The translations under genes were made by a program, and so were the position numbers. The notes under the pieces are model-generated. The model was given only the letters and a program-made list of their open reading frames with translations. It was not told the origin of the DNA and made no database searches. From Methylobacteriaceae bacterium (GTDB lineage Bacteria > Pseudomonadota > Alphaproteobacteria > Rhizobiales > Beijerinckiaceae), in NCBI GenBank assembly GCA_019247255.1, contig JAFAPJ010000268.1, positions 1 to 10,396 of the forward strand: a stretch of 10,396 nt of DNA, given 5' to 3'. Below, piece after piece: positions 1 to 7,089 of this stretch (position 1 is the first letter of the stretch; the number at the start of each line of letters is the position of its first letter).

Positions 1-191
1 TCGGAGGGTCGGAGGGACCGCCGGTGAGGGCAGGTCCCGCCTCCCGCGCGCGGTGGGGTCGTCCCGCGAGGGCTCCGAGCCGAGCGGGTTCGCCTCTTCT
101 GATCCGGTGCGTGGCCGAACCGCGAGGACACCGCCCTTCGCCCCCGCGAGCTACGCTGCGCACACGTCCCCGTCGGGCGAAGGCAACCCAC

Positions 192-219
192 CTACAGCAT
201 ATATTCCTGTGACTGTCAA
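192..219 (-). promoter_or_regulatory. Candidate leftward sigma-70-type promoter
   Basis: Read on the minus strand, TTGACA (214-219) is followed after 16 bases by CTGTAG (192-197). This matches the -35 box perfectly and, for four of six positions, the alphaproteobacterial CTATAT-like -10 box. It lies in the only clearly AT-rich patch (ATATATTC) of the first 450 bases. Transcription would start near position 185 and run left out of the window, so its gene is not visible. The call rests on box match and composition only. Confidence 0.35.
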
Positions 220-243
220 CCTTGATCGGGGCGGTTCCCGCGC

Positions 244-263
244 GCCCCGGCGCGAGCCGGGGC
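244..263. other. Stable GC hairpin with GCGA tetraloop
   Basis: GCCCCGGC (244-251) and GCCGGGGC (256-263) are perfect reverse complements separated by GCGA, a GNRA-type tetraloop when transcribed rightward. No T-tract follows on either strand, so it is not a classical intrinsic terminator. It could end or process a transcript, act in the leader of the gene at 459, or be a by-product of base composition. Confidence 0.4.
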
Positions 264-458
264 TCAGACTTCCAGCTCCGCCATCCTCCTTCCCGGCTCG
301 CGCGGGGATGAGCGGAGACGAGCGCGCACGCTGAGGCGAAGCGTTAACCAAGGCCGCGTTCAATCGACATGGTTGCCCGCCGGTTACCGGACTGATTCGC
401 ACCTGCCTCCCGCGGGCGCGGCACGGCCGGGGCGGCGGGCTCAGTCGAGTGCCGCGTC

Positions 459-1499
459 ATGTTGCGTCCGGGTTCCTCGCCGCTCGTCGGCCTGTCCGTT
501 GCCGCCCGCCGTCTCGGGCTCCTCTCGCTCTTGGGGCTCGGGGCGCTCCTGACGCAGACCGGCGTGACCGAACGCGCGTCGCGCCGCGCGGACGTCATGC
601 CGAAGCCGCTCGGCGACCTTGCCTGGCTCGTTGATCCGCGTCCCGCGCTCGCACCGGAAATCCTGACGCTGCGGGCCAACGCGCCCCTCTCGGCCGCCTT
701 CGTCCCCGCCCCGCGCCCGGCCGCCGTCGCGGCCGCCCCGAAGTCGCTCGATCCGATCCGGCCGGCCGCGCTCTCTCCGGCGACGTCCCCGCGACTGGCG
801 GAGGCGGTACCCCTGCCCGCGCCGCGCCCGCCGGAGCTTCGCGCCCGAGCGGCAACCGCGGAGCCGCGCCCGGCCCCTCGGCGCAGCCGGCAGGCGGCGG
901 CCGCGCCGACTCCCGACACCCGCAACTTCTTCGAGCGCCTGCTCGGGCTCGAGCCCGCCCGCCCGGCGCCCGCCCTGTCCTACGCGGCGCTCGACCAGGG
1001 CCCGCTCCGGAGCGTCGCGCCGCGGCGCGAGAGCCCGTCGCCGTTCTCGCCATCGGCCGGCGGCGATGCCGTCTACGACATCTCGGCCCGGACCGTGACC
1101 CTGCCCGGCGGCGAGCGGCTCGAGGCCCATTCGGGTCTTGGCGACAAGATGGACGACCCGCGCTTCGTCCACGTCCGCATGCGGGGCGCGACGCCGCCCG
1201 GCACGTACGAGCTGACCGAGCGCGAGGCGCTCTTCCACGGTGTCAGGGCGATCCGGCTCAATCCGGTCGGCGGAAGCGGCGCGATCCATGGCCGCGCCGG
1301 TCTCCTCGCCCATACCTACATGCTGGGCCCGAGCGGCCAGTCGAACGGCTGCGTCTCGCTGCGCGATTACGACCGCTTCCTCCAGGCCTTCCTGCGCGGC
1401 GAGATCCGCCGCCTCATCGTGGTGGCGGGCGACGGCTCGGACGCGTGGCCGCGCGGCCGCAGCTACGGCGCGCGCGGCCGGCCCGATCGCGACGGCTGA
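459..1499 (+). CDS. DUF2778 (Tlde1-like) L,D-transpeptidase-fold protein
   Basis: The protein has 346 residues. A short basic start and a hydrophobic stretch at about 10-31 suggest a signal peptide or membrane anchor. A long Pro/Ala/Arg-rich linker (about 60-150) follows, then a short NFFERLLGL element (156-164), then the catalytic domain (about 204-325). That domain shows IHG (His277), a second His285, and SNGC (Cys298) followed by VSL, the His/Cys pattern of L,D-transpeptidase-type enzymes and of the DUF2778 family. Proteins of this fold cut or exchange peptidoglycan peptides; some Tlde1 members are type VI secretion toxins. No immunity gene or secretion gene is adjacent, and the N-terminal anchor with long linker suggests a housekeeping periplasmic enzyme. 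That role is inferred. ATG 459 is the first start in frame; no strong ribosome binding site precedes it. Confidence 0.85.
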   Translation: MLRPGSSPLVGLSVAARRLGLLSLLGLGALLTQTGVTERASRRADVMPKPLGDLAWLVDPRPALAPEILTLRANAPLSAAFVPAPRPAAVAAAPKSLDPIRPAALSPATSPRLAEAVPLPAPRPPELRARAATAEPRPAPRRSRQAAAAPTPDTRNFFERLLGLEPARPAPALSYAALDQGPLRSVAPRRESPSPFSPSAGGDAVYDISARTVTLPGGERLEAHSGLGDKMDDPRFVHVRMRGATPPGTYELTEREALFHGVRAIRLNPVGGSGAIHGRAGLLAHTYMLGPSGQSNGCVSLRDYDRFLQAFLRGEIRRLIVVAGDGSDAWPRGRSYGARGRPDRDG

Positions 1500-1594
1500 G
1501 CGCGGCGCGAGGCCTGGACGGCAGGGCCCCGCACCCGTCAAACTCATGTCGCGCGTCCCGAGCCAAGATCGGCGCGCGGAGGGAGGTGAGGCGG

Positions 1595-2263
1595 GTGTTC
1601 GACAGCGACGGGCGACCGCTCCACGTCATCTGGCGCTACAGCCGGGCCGAGCTGCTGGCCGACGCGGCCGTCCACGTGACCGGCCTCGTCCTCGCGGCGA
1701 TCGGGGTCACGATTCTCCTCGCGCTCGAGCTCGGCTCCGGCGAGCCCGCCGAGATCGCGTCGGTCGCGATCTATTCGGCCGGGCTTCTCGGTCTCCTCGG
1801 CATCTCGGCCGCCTACAACATCTGGCCGGTCTCGCCGATGAAGTGGTGGCTCCGGCGCTTCGACCACGCGCTCATCTTCCTCCTGATCGCCGCGACCTAC
1901 ACGCCCTTCATGAGCCGGATGCCGCTCGGGGCGACGAGCCTCGCGCTCGGCATCGGGGTCTGGATCGCGGCGCTCGCCGGGGCAACCGTGAAGGTGCTCC
2001 TGCCGGGCCGCTTCGACCGGCTCTCGATCGCGCTCTACCTCGTGCTCGGCTTCAGCGGCGTCTTCGCCTGGGACACAGTCTCCGCCTCGCTCCCCGCATC
2101 CACGCTCAGTCTGATGATCGCGGGCGGGATCGTCTACGCGGCCGGCATCGTGTTCCACGTCTGGCAGAGCCTGCGCTTCCAGAACGCCGTCTGGCACGGC
2201 TTCGTCCTCGTCGCGAGCGCGCTCTTCTACGGCGCGGTGCTGGACGGGGTGGTGCTCGCCTGA
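1595..2263 (+). CDS. Hemolysin III / PAQR-family membrane protein
   Basis: The protein has 222 residues and about seven hydrophobic segments, the usual size for bacterial hemolysin III (YqfA/YplQ-like) proteins. Family motifs are visible: AELLADAAVHVTG (18-30), SAAYN (71-75), RRFDHALIFLLIAATYTPF (87-105) and NAVWHGFVL (197-205). GTG 1595 is chosen because a strong GGGAGG (1581-1586) lies 8 bases upstream; GTG 1586 overlaps that site. The PAQR superfamily are integral membrane proteins, some with zinc-dependent hydrolase activity; the bacterial role is unsettled and hemolysis should not be assumed. Two positions that are normally zinc-binding His are Asn here (Asn75, Asn197), while His201 is kept. 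Its last 37 bases overlap the convergent nucleotidyltransferase gene. Confidence 0.87.
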   Translation: MFDSDGRPLHVIWRYSRAELLADAAVHVTGLVLAAIGVTILLALELGSGEPAEIASVAIYSAGLLGLLGISAAYNIWPVSPMKWWLRRFDHALIFLLIAATYTPFMSRMPLGATSLALGIGVWIAALAGATVKVLLPGRFDRLSIALYLVLGFSGVFAWDTVSASLPASTLSLMIAGGIVYAAGIVFHVWQSLRFQNAVWHGFVLVASALFYGAVLDGVVLA

Positions 2264-2835
2264 AGGCGCGCCAGCGCGTCGGCGGTGTCGATGTCGGCGA
2301 GGATCGCCGAGTCCCCGGTCTCGTGCTCGACGACGTCCGACCGGCCGCGCAGCAGCGGACCGGCCCCGGTATCGCCGTCGAGCGTCGCGATCGCGGGCGC
2401 GAGGGCGCGCGCGAGGAGGACCGGGTTGCCGCGCCGGCCGCCGCAGGTCGGCACGAGCGCGGTCGGGCGCCCCGCCGCGAGCCAGGCCGCGCCGAGGGCG
2501 TCGAGTAGCCGGGCACTGATCCGCGGCATGTCGCCCAGGCAGACGAGTGCGCCCTCGGCCCCCGGCGGCAGGGCCGCGAAGCCGGCGCGGAGCGAGGTCG
2601 AGAGCCCCGCTCGGTAATCCGGGTTCTCGACGAGGATGAGGTCGAGCCCGGCGAGCGCCGCCAGGACCGCGTCGGCCTCGTGGCCGAGCACGGCAAGGAC
2701 CGGCCGGGCCCGCGAGGCGAGGGCGGTCTCGGCCACATGGCGGACGAGCGGCCGGCCGTCGAACTCGGCCAGCATCTTGGGTCCAGCCGCGAAGCGCGTC
2801 CCGCGTCCCGCCGCGAGGACGATCGCCGCGATCAT
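2227..2835 (-). CDS. MocA-like molybdenum cofactor nucleotidyltransferase
   Basis: The protein has 202 residues with a complete MobA-like NTP-transferase fold. The nucleotide-binding signature LAAGRGTRF..GPK occupies 7-20 with Lys20. GLSTSL (77-82), GDMP (101-104, metal-binding Asp), GRRGNPVL (133-140), DGDTGAG (153-159) and DIDT (181-184) follow. This set is typical of MocA, which transfers CMP from CTP to molybdopterin cofactor to make the MCD used by xanthine dehydrogenase/CO dehydrogenase-type enzymes. MobA, the GMP-transferring relative, is less likely given the Mo-hydroxylase maturation operon. The ATG overlaps the upstream stop as ATGA, with GAGGGGG just before it. It is the last gene of the operon and overlaps the convergent hemolysin III gene by 37 bp. 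Cytidylyl specificity is inferred from context. Confidence 0.87.
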   Translation of the reverse strand: MIAAIVLAAGRGTRFAAGPKMLAEFDGRPLVRHVAETALASRARPVLAVLGHEADAVLAALAGLDLILVENPDYRAGLSTSLRAGFAALPPGAEGALVCLGDMPRISARLLDALGAAWLAAGRPTALVPTCGGRRGNPVLLARALAPAIATLDGDTGAGPLLRGRSDVVEHETGDSAILADIDTADALARLQASTTPSSTAP

Positions 2836-3854
2836 TCCCCCTCGTCCGGGCTTCGGCCGGCGCGCGGCTGGCCGCGCGCGCCGATCTCCATGAGGAGGCC
2901 GCCGACGCCCATCCGGGTGATGTCGGCCCGCCGGACGGGCAGGCCGGCGAGGAGCCGCGACAGCACCCAGTCGAAGCCGTTCTCCTTCGGAGACCTGGCG
3001 CAGCCCGGCGCCCCGATAACGGGCCGTCCGTCGAGCTCGCCGACGAGGAGGAGGTTCCCCGGATCGACCGGCATGCCGAGATGCTCGATCCGCCCGCCCG
3101 CGTGCTCGATCGCGGCCGGGATGACGTCCCGGCGGTCCGCGATCGCGGAGGCGCCGAACACCACGACCAGCTCGACCGCGGAGCGGGCCACCTCGGCCAG
3201 CGCCTCTGCGAGAGCGGCTTCGTCGTGCGGGCAGGTCGCCTCCGCGACCACCGCCGCGCCCGCGGGGGCGAGGCGGCGGCCGAGCACCGAGATCGTCTTG
3301 GCGACGACGCTCGGCTTCAGGCCGGGCGTCACGGTCGAGACGACCCCGATCCGGGTCAGTCGATAGGGCGCGACGCCGACCAGCGGCTCGCCCCCGGCGC
3401 TCGCGAGCGCCGCCTCGAGGGCCGCGCCGGGCACCGCATAAGGGATGATCTTCACGGTCGCGACCATCTCGCCCGCGACGACAGGCTTCCAGGCCGGCAG
3501 GGTCGCGAGCGTGATCGCCTCATCGGCCGCGTTCAGCCGATCGATGGCGTCGGGGCGGAGCACCAGGATCCCGTCCGCGGCCGAAAACAGGTTCGCGCGT
3601 CCCGTGAACGGACGCTCGACCGTGATCCCGGGCCCGGCAACCGCCCGGGCGAGCGCATGCGCCGCCTCGTCCTCGCCGACGTCGCCCGGCTCGAGCCGCA
3701 CCGCGACGACCGTCGCGATCCCGGCCGCCGCGAGCGCCTCGGCGATGGCGGGCGTGATCGCTTCACCTTTGCGGAGCGCGTCCGTCCCGACCCGCATTCC
3801 GTGCGCCGCGATGGCGCCGATCGCCTCCGCGACCGGCATGGGGCCGAACAGCAC
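2832..3854 (-). CDS. MoeA/MoaB-like molybdopterin-binding protein
   Basis: The protein has 340 residues. The C-terminal part (about 167-305) is a MoaB/Mog-type molybdopterin-binding domain: GVVSTVTPGLKPS (170-182), VVFGASAIADRRDVIPAAI (231-249, counterpart of the GGTS..D motif), GMPVDPGNLL (260-269) and GAPGCARSPKENGFDWVL (281-298). The N-terminal part resembles the MoeA-like segment found in proteins annotated as molybdopterin-binding/glycosyltransferase family 2, which continue into a nucleotidyltransferase domain. Here that second domain is a separate gene. The start is GTG 3854, supported by AAGGGG 8 bases upstream; the in-frame ATG at codon 6 has no such site. It probably binds and hands over molybdopterin for dinucleotide formation; the exact reaction is inferred. 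Confidence 0.85.
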   Translation of the reverse strand: MLFGPMPVAEAIGAIAAHGMRVGTDALRKGEAITPAIAEALAAAGIATVVAVRLEPGDVGEDEAAHALARAVAGPGITVERPFTGRANLFSAADGILVLRPDAIDRLNAADEAITLATLPAWKPVVAGEMVATVKIIPYAVPGAALEAALASAGGEPLVGVAPYRLTRIGVVSTVTPGLKPSVVAKTISVLGRRLAPAGAAVVAEATCPHDEAALAEALAEVARSAVELVVVFGASAIADRRDVIPAAIEHAGGRIEHLGMPVDPGNLLLVGELDGRPVIGAPGCARSPKENGFDWVLSRLLAGLPVRRADITRMGVGGLLMEIGARGQPRAGRSPDEGE

Positions 3855-3866
3855 GGCGCCAGCCCC

Positions 3867-4565
3867 TTAGGACGCGGCGCGGCGCCGGTCGCGGCGGAGC
3901 TCGGCCACCATCTCGGCCAGGATCGAGACCGCGATCTCGGCCGGACTCACGGCCCCGATGTCGAGCCCGATCGGCGCGTGGATGCGCGCCAGGTCAGCCT
4001 CGCCGAAGCCGAGCTCCCGAAGGCGTTCGGCGCGCTTCGCATGCGTCCGGCGCGAGCCGAGCGCGCCGATGTAGAAGCACTCGGCCTGCAAGCCGGCCGC
4101 GAGGGCCGGATCGTCGATCTTCGGGTCGTGGGTCAGGCAGACGAGCGCCGAGTAGCGGTCGAGGCCGCCGAGCTTCGGGAGGGCGTCCTGCGGCCATTCG
4201 GCGAGCAGCCTCACGTCCGGGAAGCGCTCCGGGGTCGCGAAGGCGGAGCGCGGATCGACGATCGTGACGTCGAGATCCAGGCGCTGCGCCATCGGGGCGA
4301 GCGCCTGACTGATATGGACCGCGCCGACCATCACGACCTTCACGGGCGGCGTCTGCACGGTGACGAAGACCTGCCCCGAGACGGTCTCGACGAGCCCGCT
4401 CTTGCCGAGCCGGAGCCGCTCGGCCAGCGTCTCGGCAAGCGGATCGTCGCCGATCTCCTCCTCCCGCACGAGCCGCTGCTCGCCGGTCGCGATGTCGGTG
4501 ACGAGGATCGCGGCGCGCCGTCCCTCGCGAGCCTCGTTCAGAGCGGAGAGAAGCTCGAGGCGCAT
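3867..4565 (-). CDS. XdhC-family protein, C-terminal Rossmann domain type
   Basis: The protein has 232 residues and matches the C-terminal Rossmann-like half of XdhC/CoxI. Visible features are VVMVGAVHISQAL (77-89), a nucleotide-binding-like Gly/His turn; VDPR (103-106); LTHDPKIDDPAL (144-155); FYIGALGSRRTHAKR (164-178); and HAPIGLDIGAVSPAEIAVSI (196-215). XdhC binds the molybdenum cofactor, protects it and helps its sulfuration before insertion into xanthine dehydrogenase-type enzymes; CoxI/CoxF play the matching role for CO dehydrogenase. The N-terminal XdhC domain is encoded separately at 5197-5520. The ATG lies 2 bases after the LysE stop with GGAG inside the LysE end, which implies coupled translation. 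Confidence 0.9.
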   Translation of the reverse strand: MRLELLSALNEAREGRRAAILVTDIATGEQRLVREEEIGDDPLAETLAERLRLGKSGLVETVSGQVFVTVQTPPVKVVMVGAVHISQALAPMAQRLDLDVTIVDPRSAFATPERFPDVRLLAEWPQDALPKLGGLDRYSALVCLTHDPKIDDPALAAGLQAECFYIGALGSRRTHAKRAERLRELGFGEADLARIHAPIGLDIGAVSPAEIAVSILAEMVAELRRDRRRAAS

Positions 4566-4567
4566 GG

Positions 4568-5197
4568 TCAGCTCCGGTCCGTCGCGAGCTTGACGCCGAG
4601 GCCGATGAGGAGCGAGCCGCCCGCGATCCGCACGAGCCGCTGCCCGGGCCCGCCGGCCCGCAGTCGCGTCAGGACGGTGGACGCCGCGAGGACCGTGACG
4701 AGGTCGGCGGACGAGAAAGCGAGGTTCACGATCGTGCCCAGGATCAGGAACTGAGCCCAGACCGGGAGGGCAGCCGCGGGATCGACGAATTGGGGCAGGA
4801 AGGCGATGAAGAAGACCGCGACCTTCGGGTTCAGGAGCTCGACGACGATGCTCTCGGCGAAGGCCCGCCGCGCCGAGCGCGGTGCCACGTCGGGGACGGA
4901 CGCGGCCGGCCCGCGGCGTTGCAGCATCCCGAAGCCGAGCCAGACGAGGTAGAGCGCGCCGACGATCTTCATGGCGAGATAGAGCTCGGGCACATGCCGG
5001 ACGATGGCCGAGAGCCCGAAGGCCGCGGCCGCGACATGGGCGTAGCCGCCGAGATGGATGCCGAGCGCCGCCACCAAGCCGGCGCGGCGACCGCGGGCGA
5101 GGGTCTGGGCGGCGGTGTAGAGAAGGGCGGGACCCGGAAAGTAGGCGAAGATCGCGGTCGCGACCGCGAAGGCGACGAGCGTGTCGAAGCTCGCCAT
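4568..5197 (-). CDS. LysE/RhtB-family amino-acid exporter
   Basis: The protein has 209 residues and five or six hydrophobic segments. It has the LysE/RhtB hallmarks: an N-terminal FPGPALLYTAAQTLARGRRAGLVAALG block, a LYLVWLGF helix and NPKVAVFFIAFLPQF in the second half. These inner-membrane transporters export amino acids or related small molecules; the substrate cannot be read from sequence. The preceding XdhC stop overlaps the start as GTGATG, so initiation may be at GTG 5200 or ATG 5197; I use the ATG. It lies between the two XdhC domain genes and is tightly linked to both, so it is co-expressed with cofactor maturation although the family has no known part in it. Confidence 0.88.
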   Translation of the reverse strand: MASFDTLVAFAVATAIFAYFPGPALLYTAAQTLARGRRAGLVAALGIHLGGYAHVAAAAFGLSAIVRHVPELYLAMKIVGALYLVWLGFGMLQRRGPAASVPDVAPRSARRAFAESIVVELLNPKVAVFFIAFLPQFVDPAAALPVWAQFLILGTIVNLAFSSADLVTVLAASTVLTRLRAGGPGQRLVRIAGGSLLIGLGVKLATDRS

Positions 5198-5520
5198 CAC
5201 CCCACCCGCTCGACCAGGACCTTGATGCGGCCGCCGCAGGAGAGCCCCGCCCGCCAGGCGGTCTCGTCCGCGACCCCGAATTCGAGGAGCCGCGGCCGGC
5301 CGTCCGCGATCACGTCGACGGCCTCCGCGATCACGTCGCCCTCGACGCAGCCGCCCGAGACGGAGCCGAGGAAGTTGCCGACCTCGTCGATCGCGAGATG
5401 GCTGCCGACGGGTCGGGGCGCCGACCCCCAGGTCTCCACGACGGTCGCGAGCGCGACGCCCTTCCCGGCCCGCGCCCAGCTTTCGGCCTCGCGCAGGATG
5501 TCGGTGTCGGTGGAGAGCAT
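5197..5520 (-). CDS. XdhC/CoxI N-terminal domain protein
   Basis: This 107-residue protein consists only of the N-terminal XdhC_CoxI domain: ATVVETWGSAPRPVGSHLAI (25-44), FLGSVSGGCVEGDVI (50-64) and GLSCGGRIKVLVE (92-104). Cys58 and Cys95 sit in the two conserved glycine-rich Cys motifs of the family. It would pair with the separate Rossmann-domain protein at 3867-4565 to form a complete XdhC-like maturation factor that binds or sulfurates molybdenum cofactor. Ten bases separate its ATG from the YnfA stop, and TGAGGA at that stop supplies a ribosome binding site. Stand-alone N-terminal XdhC proteins of about this length occur in alphaproteobacterial cox-like clusters, so I do not regard it as a truncation. 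Confidence 0.88.
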   Translation of the reverse strand: MLSTDTDILREAESWARAGKGVALATVVETWGSAPRPVGSHLAIDEVGNFLGSVSGGCVEGDVIAEAVDVIADGRPRLLEFGVADETAWRAGLSCGGRIKVLVERVG

Positions 5521-5530
5521 GGGATCGTCC

Positions 5531-5860
5531 TCAGGCGGCGGCGCGCGGACCGAAGATAATCACGGCCGCGCCGGCGAGCGAGAGCGCGGCGCCGATGAGG
5601 TCCCAGCGATCCGGGAGCGTGCCCTCGACGAGCCGGAGCCAGCCGAGGGAGACCGCGATGTAGACGCCGCCATAGGCCGCGAAGGCGCGGCCCGCCGCAT
5701 CGCTCGGGACGAGCGTCAGGAGGTACGCGAAGGCCGTCAGGCAGGCGAATCCCGGCACGAGCCACCAATGCGGCGCGGAGAGCCGCATGACGGCCCAGAC
5801 CGCGAAGCAGCCGCCGATCTCGGCGAGGGCGGCCGCCACGTACAGGGGGGCGACGCTCAC
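5531..5860 (-). CDS. YnfA-family (UPF0060) small membrane protein
   Basis: The protein has 109 residues, essentially the usual length of YnfA, and four hydrophobic segments. Family-typical sequences are [17 protein letters not shown] near the N-terminus, [18 protein letters not shown] (58-75), and a [23 protein letters not shown] tail. YnfA proteins are related to small multidrug resistance transporters and have been linked to efflux in some bacteria; the substrate here is unknown. The start is GTG 5860, overlapping the CoxE stop as GTGA, so translation is probably coupled to coxE. A drug/metabolite-type transporter is an unusual passenger in a molybdoenzyme maturation operon. Confidence 0.9.
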   Translation of the reverse strand: MSVAPLYVAAALAEIGGCFAVWAVMRLSAPHWWLVPGFACLTAFAYLLTLVPSDAAGRAFAAYGGVYIAVSLGWLRLVEGTLPDRWDLIGAALSLAGAAVIIFGPRAAA

Positions 5861-7089
5861 GGTGCGCCGACGGGGGCGGATCGCGAGCCGGCACGCCGGG
5901 CTGGCGGTTCGGCGAGGGCGCGCACGAGGTCCTGCATGGAGGCGAGGGTGTGGATCGGCCTGAACTCGTCGACATGCGGGAGCATCGCCCGGATGCCGGC
6001 CGCGCGCGCCTCGAAGCCTTCGAAGCGGAGCAGCGGGTTCAGCCAGACGAGCCGCCGGCAGGAGCGGTGAAGCCGGTCCATCTCGAAGGCGAGGTCGCCG
6101 CCGACCTCGCGCTCGAGCCCGTCCGTGAAGAGGAGCACGACCGCGCCGCCCGCCAGCACGCGACGGGACCAGAGCCGGTTGAACTCGGCCAAGGCCGGCG
6201 CGATGCGGGTTCCGCCCTCCCAGTCCCGCACCCGCCCGGCGGCGCGGGCGAGCGCGTCGTCCGGATCGCGATGGGCGAGCTCGCGGCTGATGTTCGTGAG
6301 CCGGGTCGCGAAGACGAAGGAATGGACGCGCCGACGCTTCTCCGCGACCGGATGGAGGAAGTGGAGGAAGAGGCGGGAATATTCCGCCATCGAGCCCGAG
6401 ATGTCGACGAGCCCGACGAGCGGCGGGCTCCGGCGCACGGGAGAGCGCCGCGCGAGCGTGATCGCCGACCCGTCCCGGAGCGAGCGGCGCAGGCTCGCCC
6501 GCATGTCGATGCGCGCGCCCCGGGGGTCGGGCGCGAGCCGCCGGATCCGGCGGCGGTCGTCCGGCAGGACCATCGCTTCGACGAGCCGGCGGGCGCGCGC
6601 GATCTCCGCCGCCGACATCTGGGCGAAGTCTTTCGCGCGCAGCACGTCGCGGTCGGAGGCGGTGAGCCGCGCCTCGACGGTGCGCTCGACCACCTCGCGA
6701 GGCTCGTCACGGCGGGCGGGGCGCAGCGCCTCCTCCACGCGCGCCTGGCCGGGCTTCGGCTTCTCCTTCTCCCGCTCGGCCGGCGCCAGCGGGGACATCT
6801 GCTGGATCAGCTTCTCGAGATAGCCGCGCCGCCGCCAGAAGGTGCGGAAGACGGCGTCGAACAGCACGGTCTGCTCGTGGCGGCTGACGAGCGTCGCGTG
6901 GAGCGTCCAGTAGAGGTCGTCGCGCCCGCCGATCCCGACCGCCTCGACGGCCGCGATCGCGTCGAGGACGGCGCCCGGCCCGACCGGGATCCCGGCGGCC
7001 CGCAGCGCGCGGGCGAAATGGACGACGTTGTCCGCGAGCCTGCCCCCGGGCGCCGCGGGAGCCTCGCCCGTCGCCGCAGGTGCGGTCAC
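5857..7089 (-). CDS. coxE: CoxE-like VWA-domain protein
   Basis: The protein has 410 residues. An N-terminal helical part (about 18-100: [40 protein letters not shown]) precedes a charged linker (about 100-150) and a von Willebrand A domain (about 222-390). The metal-dependent adhesion site is complete: DISGS (229-233), Thr295 in GGTRI and Asp323 in FTDG. CoxE partners the MoxR-type ATPase CoxD in post-translational assembly of the CO dehydrogenase active site; related MoxR/VWA pairs act as metal-insertion or remodelling machines. The frame stays open upstream to 7452, but GTG 7089 is chosen because it overlaps the CoxD stop as GTGA and the conserved domain begins soon after; the extension would lie inside coxD. 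Confidence 0.9.
   Translation of the reverse strand: MTAPAATGEAPAAPGGRLADNVVHFARALRAAGIPVGPGAVLDAIAAVEAVGIGGRDDLYWTLHATLVSRHEQTVLFDAVFRTFWRRRGYLEKLIQQMSPLAPAEREKEKPKPGQARVEEALRPARRDEPREVVERTVEARLTASDRDVLRAKDFAQMSAAEIARARRLVEAMVLPDDRRRIRRLAPDPRGARIDMRASLRRSLRDGSAITLARRSPVRRSPPLVGLVDISGSMAEYSRLFLHFLHPVAEKRRRVHSFVFATRLTNISRELAHRDPDDALARAAGRVRDWEGGTRIAPALAEFNRLWSRRVLAGGAVVLLFTDGLEREVGGDLAFEMDRLHRSCRRLVWLNPLLRFEGFEARAAGIRAMLPHVDEFRPIHTLASMQDLVRALAEPPARRAGSRSAPVGAP

Larger units (their letters stand above)
1..458. other. Upstream region with no supported gene
   Basis: I find no convincing coding region here. The open frames on both strands are low-complexity Arg/Ala/Pro/Ser translations typical of very GC-rich DNA and resemble no family I know. 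The stretch contains a tandem 8-mer at 1-16 (TCGGAGGG twice), an AT-rich island at about 192-219, a perfect hairpin at 244-263 and a GTTAACC box at 343-349. It probably holds control regions for the + strand gene at 459 and for a leftward transcript leaving the window. I looked for tRNA, tmRNA, RNase P and SRP RNA signatures and saw none I could defend. Confidence 0.5.

Noticed and set aside
151..402. 83-codon minus-strand open frame in the upstream region
   Set aside because: It resembles no family, and its frame would run through the putative promoter island.
459..1499. Type VI secretion effector interpretation of the DUF2778 protein
   Set aside because: No immunity protein, VgrG, Hcp or PAAR gene is adjacent, and the N-terminal anchor plus long linker fits an ordinary envelope enzyme better.
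1240..2508. 422-codon + strand open frame across the DUF2778 and hemolysin III genes
   Set aside because: It is out of frame with both recognised genes and its translation is Arg/Ala repeats.
3081..4754. 557-codon + strand open frame opposite the XdhC and molybdopterin-binding genes
   Set aside because: The translation is low-complexity Arg/Asp/Gly/His-rich and antisense to well-recognised families; long antisense frames are expected in DNA this rich in GC.
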